A stretch of 6,621 nt of DNA from Pseudobdellovibrionaceae bacterium (GTDB taxonomy: Bacteria > Bdellovibrionota > Bdellovibrionia > Bdellovibrionales > JAMPXM01). The DNA lies in NCBI GenBank assembly GCA_016791465.1, contig JAEUWE010000033.1, forward strand, positions 1 through 6,621. Reading direction: 5' to 3'. Shown here piece by piece: positions 1 through 6,101 of this stretch; positions within the stretch are counted from its first letter, which is position 1, and every line of letters starts with the position of its first letter. A model generated the notes under the pieces. The model made no database searches, was not told the origin of the DNA, and was given only the letters and a program-made list of their open reading frames with translations. The position numbers and the translations under genes are program-made.

Positions 1-198
1 GGCGAACGGTTGTATGGCGCGTATCAAGCTCGTAAGCTGAGTAAGAGGGAGATTGTTGCGATGTTCAAGACCGACGTCTTAGGACGTGATTTTGGTCGTG
101 AGTACGATAGTCTAACAGCAAAAGTCGCGCGAGCTGTTGGAACAGAGATCGCCCCGAGCGGGAGTCTTTCGGTGAAGAGGCGACGCGAACGACTGTAA
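1..198 (+). CDS. C-terminal fragment of an unrecognised basic protein (5' end outside window)
   Basis: Frame 1 is open from the first base to a TAA at 196-198, giving 65 residues. A TTG at 10 could serve as a start, but no Shine-Dalgarno sequence can be judged there and the frame stays open to the window edge, so I read it as the 3' end of a longer gene. The piece is rich in Arg and Lys. It has a probable helix around the residues KLSKREIVAMF, then GREYDSL, and ends in a very basic tail (KRRRERL). I recognise no family. The basic tail would suit nucleic-acid or acidic-protein contact, but this is only inference. It lies 54 bases upstream of the GYF-domain gene on the same strand and could share its transcript. 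Confidence is moderate that the frame is coding; function is unknown. Confidence 0.5.
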   Translation, partial: GERLYGAYQARKLSKREIVAMFKTDVLGRDFGREYDSLTAKVARAVGTEIAPSGSLSVKRRRERL

Positions 199-199
199 A

Positions 200-220
200 G
201 GCATGGCGCAGGGCTATGCC
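200..220 (+). other. Intergenic stem-loop directly after the upstream stop codon
   Basis: GGCATGGC (200-207) pairs with GCTATGCC (213-220) as an 8-bp stem with one G-U pair and a five-base loop. It begins two bases after the TAA at 196-198. No U-run follows, so it is not a standard intrinsic terminator. A smaller CAAC/GTTG stem (221-224 with 230-233) sits immediately downstream. It could be a processing or mRNA-stabilising element between two cistrons, or a weak or Rho-assisted terminator. The structure was found by eye and no folding energy was computed. Confidence 0.4.
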
Positions 221-237
221 CAACATGAGGTTGTATG

Positions 238-246
238 AGGGAGGAG
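238..246 (+). promoter_or_regulatory. Strong ribosome binding site that fixes the GYF-gene start
   Basis: The purine run AGGGAGGAG ends six bases before the ATG at 253, an ideal Shine-Dalgarno position. The alternative in-frame ATG at 235 lies before this run and has no comparable site upstream. The run therefore decides for the start at 253. Confidence 0.75.
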
Positions 247-252
247 ACACGG

Positions 253-2136
253 ATGTCTCGAGTCACGGCGTGGTACGTCAGCGTGGATGGAAAAGCCACC
301 GGACCTGTTTCAACTGAAATGGTGAAGTCCATGATTCGTGGAGGTCAAATTCAAGCGTTGGATTTGATTTTTCGCGAAGGTGATGTCGAGTGGTTGCCGG
401 TTGCCTCTCATGCCGAACTTTCTGAATCAAAAAAGACTTGGAATCGCAGCACGGACTTGCAGGACGATTTTACGCCGAGTGTATCGCCTCTGGTGACGTG
501 GATTGTTTTGCGTCCTCACAGCGGAACTTATTTGCAAGAGGGGCCTTTCTCAACAGCGGCAGTGGCTGAGGGTTTAAAAACGGGGCGCTTTCTCTATGCA
601 CAGTATGCGTGGCGAGCGGGCCTCGATCGCTGGCGTCGGATTGGTGATTTGGCAGAGTTTGATCGCCGCGATACGGTACGCGGAGGCAGCGGCGTTGTGC
701 CGCCGCCGTTGCCGGACCCAATCGAAGCGATTCTTTTAGAGGATGATTCAGACGACGACGATGTCGAAGAGTTTCAAGTTTTAATGTCTTCAGCTGATCG
801 CACGCCAACGCCAGAGGTTGCCGAATCGACTCGTTCGGAGTTGACTCCCGTTGTTGCGATAGGTGGTGCAGCGGCAGAAAGCCCAGAGCTGAATTCACCA
901 CGTGCAGAGGGTCGGGATCTTGCGGCACCGCCGTGGGAGTCCGATATGCCGATCGCACTGGTTGTTGAGGAGGAGCTGACTCCGCTCCCTACGCCGTCTG
1001 TAGCGCGGCCAGCGGCAGAGGGCGTGCCGATGAACGCGGCTCGTGCGGTGACGTCGGCCGCGGTTGAACCTCTGGCGCCGTCAACTGTTGTGAGCGTCGG
1101 CTCCGGCTCGGTCTCACCGAGCATCGTGCCTCCAGCGCGACCGATCGTACTTTCTCCTCATTTGCGGGACGGCTGGGAGCGATGGGGGAGAAAAGTTGCG
1201 GCCGGTGGTTTTGCCGTTTTGGCGATGTTGTTTCTGTCACATATTTTCTTTTCGACTGATGAGAGCTCCGTGCGCCCAGAGCGAGATGTGAGTTCGAGTG
1301 CGCCGGTCGCAGGTCCAGAGGCAGCACTTCCCGAAGCAAAACCTGCTGTCCTGGCGGCGCCGGCAGTGGCGGCACCGCTTGTTACGAATCTGTCGATTTT
1401 AGGAGTTAAACTGGAGTCGCCTCAGGCTCCACAGTCCGCATTTGTCTTTGAGGGCGGAATTCCTGTTGGAGCAAAAATCGAGGTTTCGATTCGTGGTCGA
1501 TTGGGGCAGGTTTTTGGCGTCATGAACGTTCGCGAATCGCGAACGCTTGTTCGTCGAGAAGGAGAAGTGCCGACATTGCCGCTGGCAGCGTTGAGGTTGC
1601 CTGAGGGGGCCTATACGGTCGAAGCGGCGGTTGGCGACTCGCGAACGTCGGGTGAGTTTTTTATCGGCGTTCGAGATGGACGTTTTCTCAGTCGCCTTGA
1701 GTACTATCTGAAAGAGATATCGCTTCAGACACAGACGCAGAAGCGGGAACTCTTTTATTCTGTTAAGGAGCTGGATGTCTTGGCCCGAAATCTTGGTGCA
1801 AGTTATGGACAGCTTCGTTCGAAGCCGGCGCTTTGGGATCGATTCTATCGAAAGTGGACGCAAGACGTGGCGCGGATTGAGCGAACGCTGGCCGGCCTTA
1901 GAGCCAATAAACCGGAAATGCTGGCTTATCCCGAAGAAACCGCTGAACTTGGTGCGCTCTATACCAGTGTGCTCGAGGCGGGGCGTCAGTATGACGGCGG
2001 GATTCGGCAAAGCCGAGATGTTGCAAGCGACACGCTGACCGATATCATTGCCGAACTCGAGCGAACGCGACTCGCATTTGGCGAAGTTTCTGCTCGTCCT
2101 GGTGATGGGCGCAGCGAGGGCACTGTCAACGAGTAG
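253..2136 (+). CDS. Tandem GYF_2-domain membrane protein with long disordered linker and probable periplasmic C-terminal region
   Basis: The product is 627 residues from the ATG at 253. Residues about 6-56 are a GYF_2-type domain: it opens with WYV, has GPV at 17-19, and ends REGDVEWLPV. A second copy at about 83-137 opens with WIV, has EGPF and ends with WRAGLDRWRRI. An acidic patch (EDDSDDDD, 163-170) follows, then roughly 130 residues rich in Ala, Pro, Val and Ser that are probably disordered. One hydrophobic helix (about 315-334, VAAGGFAVLAMLFLSHIFFS) has basic residues before it (R305, R310, R313, K314), predicting the GYF domains in the cytoplasm. After a second Ala/Pro linker, residues about 378-475 look beta-rich (Ig-like), and 476-612 look helical. 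GYF_2 modules are thought to bind proline-containing peptides, so a cytoplasm-to-periplasm scaffold or sensor is inferred. No catalytic motif is visible. It is convergent with the HU gene. Domain calls are by eye. Confidence 0.85.
   Translation: MSRVTAWYVSVDGKATGPVSTEMVKSMIRGGQIQALDLIFREGDVEWLPVASHAELSESKKTWNRSTDLQDDFTPSVSPLVTWIVLRPHSGTYLQEGPFSTAAVAEGLKTGRFLYAQYAWRAGLDRWRRIGDLAEFDRRDTVRGGSGVVPPPLPDPIEAILLEDDSDDDDVEEFQVLMSSADRTPTPEVAESTRSELTPVVAIGGAAAESPELNSPRAEGRDLAAPPWESDMPIALVVEEELTPLPTPSVARPAAEGVPMNAARAVTSAAVEPLAPSTVVSVGSGSVSPSIVPPARPIVLSPHLRDGWERWGRKVAAGGFAVLAMLFLSHIFFSTDESSVRPERDVSSSAPVAGPEAALPEAKPAVLAAPAVAAPLVTNLSILGVKLESPQAPQSAFVFEGGIPVGAKIEVSIRGRLGQVFGVMNVRESRTLVRREGEVPTLPLAALRLPEGAYTVEAAVGDSRTSGEFFIGVRDGRFLSRLEYYLKEISLQTQTQKRELFYSVKELDVLARNLGASYGQLRSKPALWDRFYRKWTQDVARIERTLAGLRANKPEMLAYPEETAELGALYTSVLEAGRQYDGGIRQSRDVASDTLTDIIAELERTRLAFGEVSARPGDGRSEGTVNE
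1527..1545. repeat. Perfect 9-bp inverted repeat with a 1-base centre inside the GYF gene
   Basis: CGTTCGCGA, a single central A, then TCGCGAACG form a perfect palindrome (CGTTCGCGAATCGCGAACG). It lies in the coding sequence for the beta-rich region, where it encodes V-R-E-S-R-T. It is too tight to form a good RNA hairpin, so if functional it would more likely act as a symmetric DNA site. It may equally be chance assisted by the gene's preference for CGA and ACG codons. Confidence 0.5.
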
Positions 2137-2139
2137 CCC
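2118..2139 (+). terminator. Weak candidate terminator hairpin at the convergent GYF/HU junction
   Basis: GGGCACT (2118-2124) pairs with AGT (2132-2134) and GCCC (2136-2139) with one bulged A, leaving a seven-base loop. It spans the stop codon of the GYF gene. On the plus strand a T-rich stretch (TTTATTTT) starts only at 2151, 11 bases beyond the stem, so it is a poor intrinsic terminator. On the minus strand no T-run follows. No better terminator is visible in the 15 bases between the two stop codons. Confidence 0.25.
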
Positions 2140-2151
2140 AGTTGCAATAGT

Positions 2152-2424
2152 TTATTTTACGAGATCGCGAAAGTCTTTGCCGGGTTTAAACTTAGGAACC
2201 TTGGCTGCCGGGATCACGAGTTTGGTTCCGGTTTTTGGATTGCGGCCTGTGCGCGAGCGTCGCGCTGAGATCGAGAATGTGCCAAAGCCAACGAGTTTCA
2301 CCTCGTCACCCTTCGAGACAGCTTTGGAGATGATCTCAAGTGCGGCGTCGATGACGTCTTCTGACTGCACTTTGCTGAGTTTTGTTCGGGTCGCTACTTT
2401 TTCAATCAGCTCGGCTTTATTCAC
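2152..2424 (-). CDS. hup: HU/IHF-family histone-like DNA-binding protein
   Basis: This is a 90-residue DNA-bending nucleoid protein that binds DNA as a dimer, and 90 residues is the usual HU length. From the GTG at 2424 it begins (M)NKAELIEKVATRTKLSK, the classic HU N-terminus. The helical dimer core covers about 3-39. The signature VGFGTF sits at 45-50, and the flexible beta arm at about 52-74 carries R55, R58, R61 and the RNP motif with the DNA-intercalating proline at 63. The KVPKFKPGK block is at 75-83. A longer frame reaches an ATG at 2514, but its extra 30 residues match nothing in HU, and the GTG has AGGAG six bases upstream. HU and IHF subunits are hard to separate by eye; the start and overall pattern favour HU. 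It is divergent from argS and convergent with the GYF gene. Confidence 0.95.
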   Translation of the reverse strand: MNKAELIEKVATRTKLSKVQSEDVIDAALEIISKAVSKGDEVKLVGFGTFSISARRSRTGRNPKTGTKLVIPAAKVPKFKPGKDFRDLVK

Positions 2425-2430
2425 TTCGGA

Positions 2431-2435
2431 CTCCT
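2431..2435 (-). promoter_or_regulatory. Ribosome binding site that fixes the HU start at GTG 2424
   Basis: Read on the minus strand, AGGAG lies six bases upstream of the GTG start codon. It supports the 90-residue HU over the longer reading from the ATG at 2514. Confidence 0.75.
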
Positions 2436-2455
2436 GTCGACCAGATCGGGGTATT

Positions 2456-2484
2456 TCTTTATCGAGAGCCGTATTGTCGGTCAA
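2456..2484 (-). promoter_or_regulatory. Candidate sigma-70-type promoter for the HU gene
   Basis: On the minus strand TTGACC (2484-2479, five of six matches to the -35 consensus) is followed after 17 bases by TAAAGA (2461-2456, a weak -10 with three of six matches). Transcription would begin near 2449, leaving a leader of about 25 bases that includes the AGGAG site. The good -35 and ideal spacing support it; the weak -10 lowers confidence. Confidence 0.4.
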
Positions 2485-2521
2485 GATGAACGCTCTCTTG
2501 TTCCTGTTCTCCACATTTTCT

Positions 2522-2529
2522 GCTAGAGT
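2522..2529 (+). promoter_or_regulatory. Possible extended -10 element for argS
   Basis: TGCTAGAG followed by T contains an extended -10-like TGnTAGAGT (the hexamer TAGAGT at 2524-2529 matches TATAAT at four positions). The nearest -35-like sequence, TTGTTC at 2498-2503, is 20 bases away, which is too far for a standard promoter. An extended -10 can tolerate a poor -35. If used, transcription would start close to 2536, almost at the argS ATG at 2538. Confidence 0.25.
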
Positions 2530-2537
2530 TGTGGGCT

Positions 2538-4352
2538 ATGTTTAAACAGCTCCGCCAAGAGACGTCTCTCTATCTTTCTGATTTTATGTCCCATTCCGTT
2601 CTTAACGAGTTGCGAAAAAGCTGGACAATGGAATCGCCTGAAAAACAAGCGTCTTTGGCTGAGCAGTTTTTAGTCGCCTCAAGCGCCGACGCTTTGGATC
2701 GGGTTCTCGAGAAGCCCAAGAAGCTTGAACATGGTCATTTGGCTCTTCCCCTTTTTCCATTTGCAAAGGTGTTGCGAATGGGGCCACCGCAACTGGCTGC
2801 GCTTGCCGCGGGACTTCTGAAGGCGAAACTGCAGGAGGCGCAAGCGGAAAAATTGGGCTTGATCGGAGTGGAGCCTGCAGGCGGATTTCTTAATTTGACC
2901 TTCTCTGATCGAGCTCTACAGCAGCGTCTGTTCGGGGCACTGGTGAATGAAGGTGAGCGTCTTGGCTACTCGACGCGGGGACAGGGGAAAAGAATTGTTA
3001 TCGATTACTCGTCTCCAAACGTCGCCAAACCGATGCATGTGGGACACTTGCGGGCCACGGTGATTGGTCAGGCGATTCGCAATATCGCTGAGACTCAGGG
3101 CTATGAAGTGATTGGACTTAATCACTTGGGCGACTGGGGGGTTCAATTTGGAAAATTGGCGTGGGCCTACAAAGAATGGGGTTCCCAGTACGACTTTAAG
3201 AATAAACCGTTTCAATCTCTATTTGAAATTTACGTTCGATTTCATGAAGAGGCTGAGAAGTCGCCAGAACTTGAAGCGAAAGGCTCGATGGTTTTCAAAA
3301 ATCTTGAAGACGGGGATACCGCTATCGCCGAGATTTGGAAAATGTTCGTCGATATTTCGCTGGTTGAGTATCAGCGCCTCTGGGACCTCTTGGGTGTGAA
3401 GCACGATTTGGTTCGAGGGGAGTCGTTTTACAATTCTCGACTGAAGGTAGTGGAAGAGATGCTCGAGAAAAAGGGGCTTCTCGAACAGAGTCAGGGGGCT
3501 TCAGTTGTGAACCTTGGCGAGGAGATGCCGCCCTGTTTGATTCGCAAGAGCGATGGCGCGTCTCTCTATGCGACGCGTGATTTGGCGAGTGCGATTTACA
3601 GAAAAGAAGATTTGAAGGCCGATCTCAATCTTTACGTCGTTGGCGTTGATCAATCTCTTCATTTCAAACAGGTTTTTAAGGTGCTTGAGAAGTGTGGGTT
3701 TGAGTGGGCGAAGGATTGTCATCATATCGCTTTCGGGATGTATCGATTTAAAGAGGGCATGAAGATGTCGACTCGAAAGGGTCAGGTCGTCTTCCTTGAG
3801 GATGTTCTCAATCAAGCCATCGAGCGAACGGCGGAGGTTGTTGCCGAGAAGAATCCAAACCTGTCAGCGGTGGAGCGGGCGTCGATTGCTCGCGATGTCG
3901 GTGTTGGGGCTGTTGCCTTCAATGACTTGCTGTTTGATCGAGTGAAAAACGTCGAGTTTGATTGGGATCGGATTTTGAGTTTTGAGGGCGATAGCGGTCC
4001 GTATGTTCAGTACATGTATGTTCGTTGCGCGAGTCTCATTCGGAAATACGGCAAAGAGCCTAAGATGACGACGGATCGAACATTGAGTGCTCCAGAGGAG
4101 CGCGAGCTTGTTCGGGTCCTGATGGCTTACGATGATATATTGGAAACGGCCTTTGATGGATTTAAGCCGAACGTGCTTGCCCAGTACTTGCTGGAAGTCT
4201 GTGCTGTATTCTCTCGCTTTTATCACAACAACCGGATTCTGGGTGAAGAGGCATCAGTTGAAGAATCGAGAATGGCGCTCGTGCGGGCGACTAAAGAGAT
4301 CTTGCATCAGGGGCTTAAACACCTCTCGATTCGTACTCCTGAATTCATGTGA
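2538..4352 (+). CDS. argS: Arginyl-tRNA synthetase (class I)
   Basis: This cytoplasmic enzyme uses ATP to charge tRNA-Arg with arginine. The protein is 604 residues, near the usual bacterial size. The N-terminal tRNA-contacting domain covers about 1-125. The class I core starts near 150: IDYSSPNVAKPMHVGHLR (155-172) holds HVGH, the HIGH-box variant normal for ArgS, followed by NHLGDWGVQFG (195-205). KMSTRKG (409-415) is the KMSKS loop, here well conserved. The C-terminal anticodon-binding (DALR) domain begins near SFEGDSGPYVQYMYVR (481-496) and runs to the end. The first ATG is at 2538; a TTG at 2529 and an ATG at 2586 are alternatives. None has a strong Shine-Dalgarno sequence, only TAGAG at 2524-2528, ten bases before 2538. 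About 60 residues precede the conserved EHGHLALPLF segment, somewhat more than in E. coli ArgS. The stop overlaps the next start. Confidence 0.97.
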   Translation: MFKQLRQETSLYLSDFMSHSVLNELRKSWTMESPEKQASLAEQFLVASSADALDRVLEKPKKLEHGHLALPLFPFAKVLRMGPPQLAALAAGLLKAKLQEAQAEKLGLIGVEPAGGFLNLTFSDRALQQRLFGALVNEGERLGYSTRGQGKRIVIDYSSPNVAKPMHVGHLRATVIGQAIRNIAETQGYEVIGLNHLGDWGVQFGKLAWAYKEWGSQYDFKNKPFQSLFEIYVRFHEEAEKSPELEAKGSMVFKNLEDGDTAIAEIWKMFVDISLVEYQRLWDLLGVKHDLVRGESFYNSRLKVVEEMLEKKGLLEQSQGASVVNLGEEMPPCLIRKSDGASLYATRDLASAIYRKEDLKADLNLYVVGVDQSLHFKQVFKVLEKCGFEWAKDCHHIAFGMYRFKEGMKMSTRKGQVVFLEDVLNQAIERTAEVVAEKNPNLSAVERASIARDVGVGAVAFNDLLFDRVKNVEFDWDRILSFEGDSGPYVQYMYVRCASLIRKYGKEPKMTTDRTLSAPEERELVRVLMAYDDILETAFDGFKPNVLAQYLLEVCAVFSRFYHNNRILGEEASVEESRMALVRATKEILHQGLKHLSIRTPEFM

Positions 4353-5347
4353 CCGTCTTATTTCTAGAGCCGCAATTTAAAGTCGAGTGGATGGCTGAGC
4401 TTGGTGAGCGCGGCGTTTTCATGCGTCAGCATCAGTGGCTTGACGAGACACAGCGGATCTTATTGGTTGTTGATGATCATGGCCTAGAGGGCGAGCGGTT
4501 TGTCTGGGTCAAGGATGTGTGGCCAGCGGCTGTTCGAGAAATGTACTCTTCCATAGGTAGTGCACAGAAGAGGTTGCGGGAGGTCGCGCGGCGCTGGGCT
4601 CATGTGACTTTTAGCCATCATCGAAGGGGAGAGTTGATCCTTGAGGGTTTGCGTTCGTCCAAGCTTGTGATTTCGGGTTGGCCTGAGGTCGCTTCAGGTG
4701 ATGGGCGGGAGTTGATTGGTGAGCTCGCCGGATTCATGCTGCTTTCTGAATCAGAGATCATTTGGTGTGCTCATCCGCGCGAGATTTTTCCGGGTGGCGA
4801 ATGGAAAATTGACGAATCAGATGAGCCGCCGTCGCGAGCTTATCTGAAACTATGGGAGTGGGGCTGGCGGACCAGCTCTCGGCCGGAGGCGGGAATGACT
4901 GTTCTCGACTTGGCCTCTCATCCGGGCGGTTGGACCTGGGTTTTGCTGAAAGCAGGTCTTCGAGTGCGGGCGTTTGATCGCGCGCCGTTTGAAGCTGAGT
5001 TTATAGAAAGCGTCGGCCGCGATGGAGCAAAGCGACTGACATTTACGCGAGCTGATATTTTCCGATGCACGCCGAAAGAAGTGGGAGCCTGTGACTGGGT
5101 TTTTTGCGATGTGATCGCCGAGCCTGAAAAAACTGTTCTGCTTTTGGCTGACTGGTATCAAAACAGTTCGAGCGGTCTTTGTTTTACCATCAAGTTTAAA
5201 GGTCAAGATGGTCCCCGAATGTTGGCCATTCTCCGAGACTTACAAAAGATGCCTGATCTTCAGGTGCAGCATCTTGCGGTCAATAAGCACGAGATGACAG
5301 TGTGGCGTGCGCCGCTGTCTCATTTTGAGGCATTCTCTCAGAGCTAG
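4349..5347 (+). CDS. RlmM-like SAM-dependent 2'-O-methyltransferase
   Basis: The product is 332 residues from a GTG that overlaps the argS stop (GTGA), implying translational coupling; there is no clear Shine-Dalgarno sequence. The C-terminal half is an FtsJ/RlmM-type Rossmann methyltransferase. The SAM-binding motif VLDLASHPGGWTWVLL is at 185-200, with D210 at the end of the next strand. The K-D-K-E tetrad of ribose 2'-O-methyltransferases is complete: K167 (AYLKLWE), D254 (FCDVIAEP), K282 (FTIKFK) and E315 (NKHEMTVW). Both spacing and flanking residues match E. coli RlmM (PSRSTLKLEEA, ACPGGWT, CDMVEKPAK), which methylates C2498 of 23S rRNA. The N-terminal about 155 residues correspond to the RlmM RFLD/THUMP substrate-binding part but are shorter and diverged, so substrate is less sure than chemistry. 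Its place beside argS fits a translation role. Another RNA 2'-O target, including tRNA, is possible. Confidence 0.85.
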   Translation: MTVLFLEPQFKVEWMAELGERGVFMRQHQWLDETQRILLVVDDHGLEGERFVWVKDVWPAAVREMYSSIGSAQKRLREVARRWAHVTFSHHRRGELILEGLRSSKLVISGWPEVASGDGRELIGELAGFMLLSESEIIWCAHPREIFPGGEWKIDESDEPPSRAYLKLWEWGWRTSSRPEAGMTVLDLASHPGGWTWVLLKAGLRVRAFDRAPFEAEFIESVGRDGAKRLTFTRADIFRCTPKEVGACDWVFCDVIAEPEKTVLLLADWYQNSSSGLCFTIKFKGQDGPRMLAILRDLQKMPDLQVQHLAVNKHEMTVWRAPLSHFEAFSQS

Positions 5348-5399
5348 ACCGATGGCTGGTTTCTCAAAATAGAGGGCAAAACATCCGATAGATCCTTTG

Positions 5400-6101
5400 A
5401 TGGGTCGTCGAATGTCCATTTCATTTTTTACATCGGTCACGCTGCTCCTTTGTATCGGCGTTTTCGGCCTTCGTTCGCTGGTCAACAATGGAACGAATGA
5501 AGAGGAGCTGTTGCGGTCTCGTTTGAAAATCGCACAGAAGGAAGTTTCAGAGGCTCGCTTCCGCGCTCGTTTGGCCAAGATTGAATCGGAAGATTTAAAG
5601 ACTGAAGTGGCGATGCTGCTTCCTAAGGAGATCCGTGCTCCCGGACGCAGGCCTGATGCTTCGACATATGAAGAGCGGTCGATTGCCAGCGTCCTCAATC
5701 AACCTCAGGACTCTTTGCAGATCGAGCGAGCTTCGAGCCTGCTTGCGAAAGCCAAGGAAGAGTTTCGAAATCGAGACTTTGATAAGTCAAACAATCGGTT
5801 GGAGCGAATTCTTAAGCTATATCCTGACTCTGTGCATGGCCCAGAGGCGCGATTTCTTTTGGTTGAGGGTCAGTTTCAGAGTCGAGACTTTGAAGCGTGT
5901 ATTGCTGTGATCGAAGAGATGATTCGTTTGTATCCAGAGAGCGAATTGACGGGTTTTGCCCTGCTTCGTTTGGCCCGTATCTACGAGATGCGCGATCGGC
6001 TTGAAGATGCCGCTGATATTTACCGATCTGTTGCAAAAAACTTTCCGCAGGCCGAGCTAAAAAAACAGGCCGAGCTTTCGCTCAAAGCAGTCGACTTATG
6101 A
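5400..6101 (+). CDS. Membrane-anchored coiled-coil/TPR protein, CpoB (YbgF)-like
   Basis: The product is 233 residues from the ATG at 5400. A short basic N-terminus (GRR) precedes a hydrophobic segment at about 7-25, a signal anchor or uncleaved signal placing the rest in the periplasm. Residues about 33-75 are charged and heptad-like, probably a coiled coil. Three TPR-like repeats follow at about 108-142, 145-180 and 183-217, each ending near a YPDS, YPES or NFPQ turn. This order (N-terminal coil, C-terminal TPRs) is that of CpoB/YbgF, the Tol-Pal-associated coordinator of envelope constriction, but tol genes are absent here and many unrelated periplasmic TPR proteins share it. Starts at TTG 5397 and ATG 5412 are possible; 5400 keeps the arginines before the membrane segment. 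No Shine-Dalgarno sequence is convincing. The stop overlaps the next start (ATGA), so the two products probably work together. Confidence 0.8.
   Translation: MGRRMSISFFTSVTLLLCIGVFGLRSLVNNGTNEEELLRSRLKIAQKEVSEARFRARLAKIESEDLKTEVAMLLPKEIRAPGRRPDASTYEERSIASVLNQPQDSLQIERASSLLAKAKEEFRNRDFDKSNNRLERILKLYPDSVHGPEARFLLVEGQFQSRDFEACIAVIEEMIRLYPESELTGFALLRLARIYEMRDRLEDAADIYRSVAKNFPQAELKKQAELSLKAVDL

Noticed and set aside
470..958. 162-residue minus-strand open frame
   Set aside because: It is antisense to the GYF-domain and linker coding region and has a shadow-type composition; no recognisable motif.
1399..2010. Long 203-residue open frame on the minus strand opposite the GYF gene
   Set aside because: It is fully antisense to a gene with a strong ribosome binding site and recognisable domains. 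Its own translation shows no family pattern and is rich in Arg, Ser and Pro, as expected of a shadow frame.
2048..2545. Plus-strand 165-residue open frame covering the HU gene
   Set aside because: It is the complement of a textbook HU sequence on the minus strand and overlaps the end of the GYF gene; its Ser-rich translation has no family pattern.
2184..2547. Two GTTTAAAC palindromes (2184-2191 and 2540-2547) flanking most of the HU gene
   Set aside because: Each contains the in-frame or antisense codons for Phe-Lys (TTT AAA) in a conserved position: FKPG of HU and the start of ArgS. Their pairing is best explained by chance.
5352..5372. Six-codon mini-ORF (ATG at 5352) between the methyltransferase and TPR genes
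   Set aside because: It has no Shine-Dalgarno sequence and no recognisable leader-peptide feature such as a run of one amino acid or an attenuator hairpin.
5348..5399. Possible terminator or promoter in the 52-base gap after the methyltransferase gene
   Set aside because: No stem with a following T-run and no convincing -35/-10 pair is visible.
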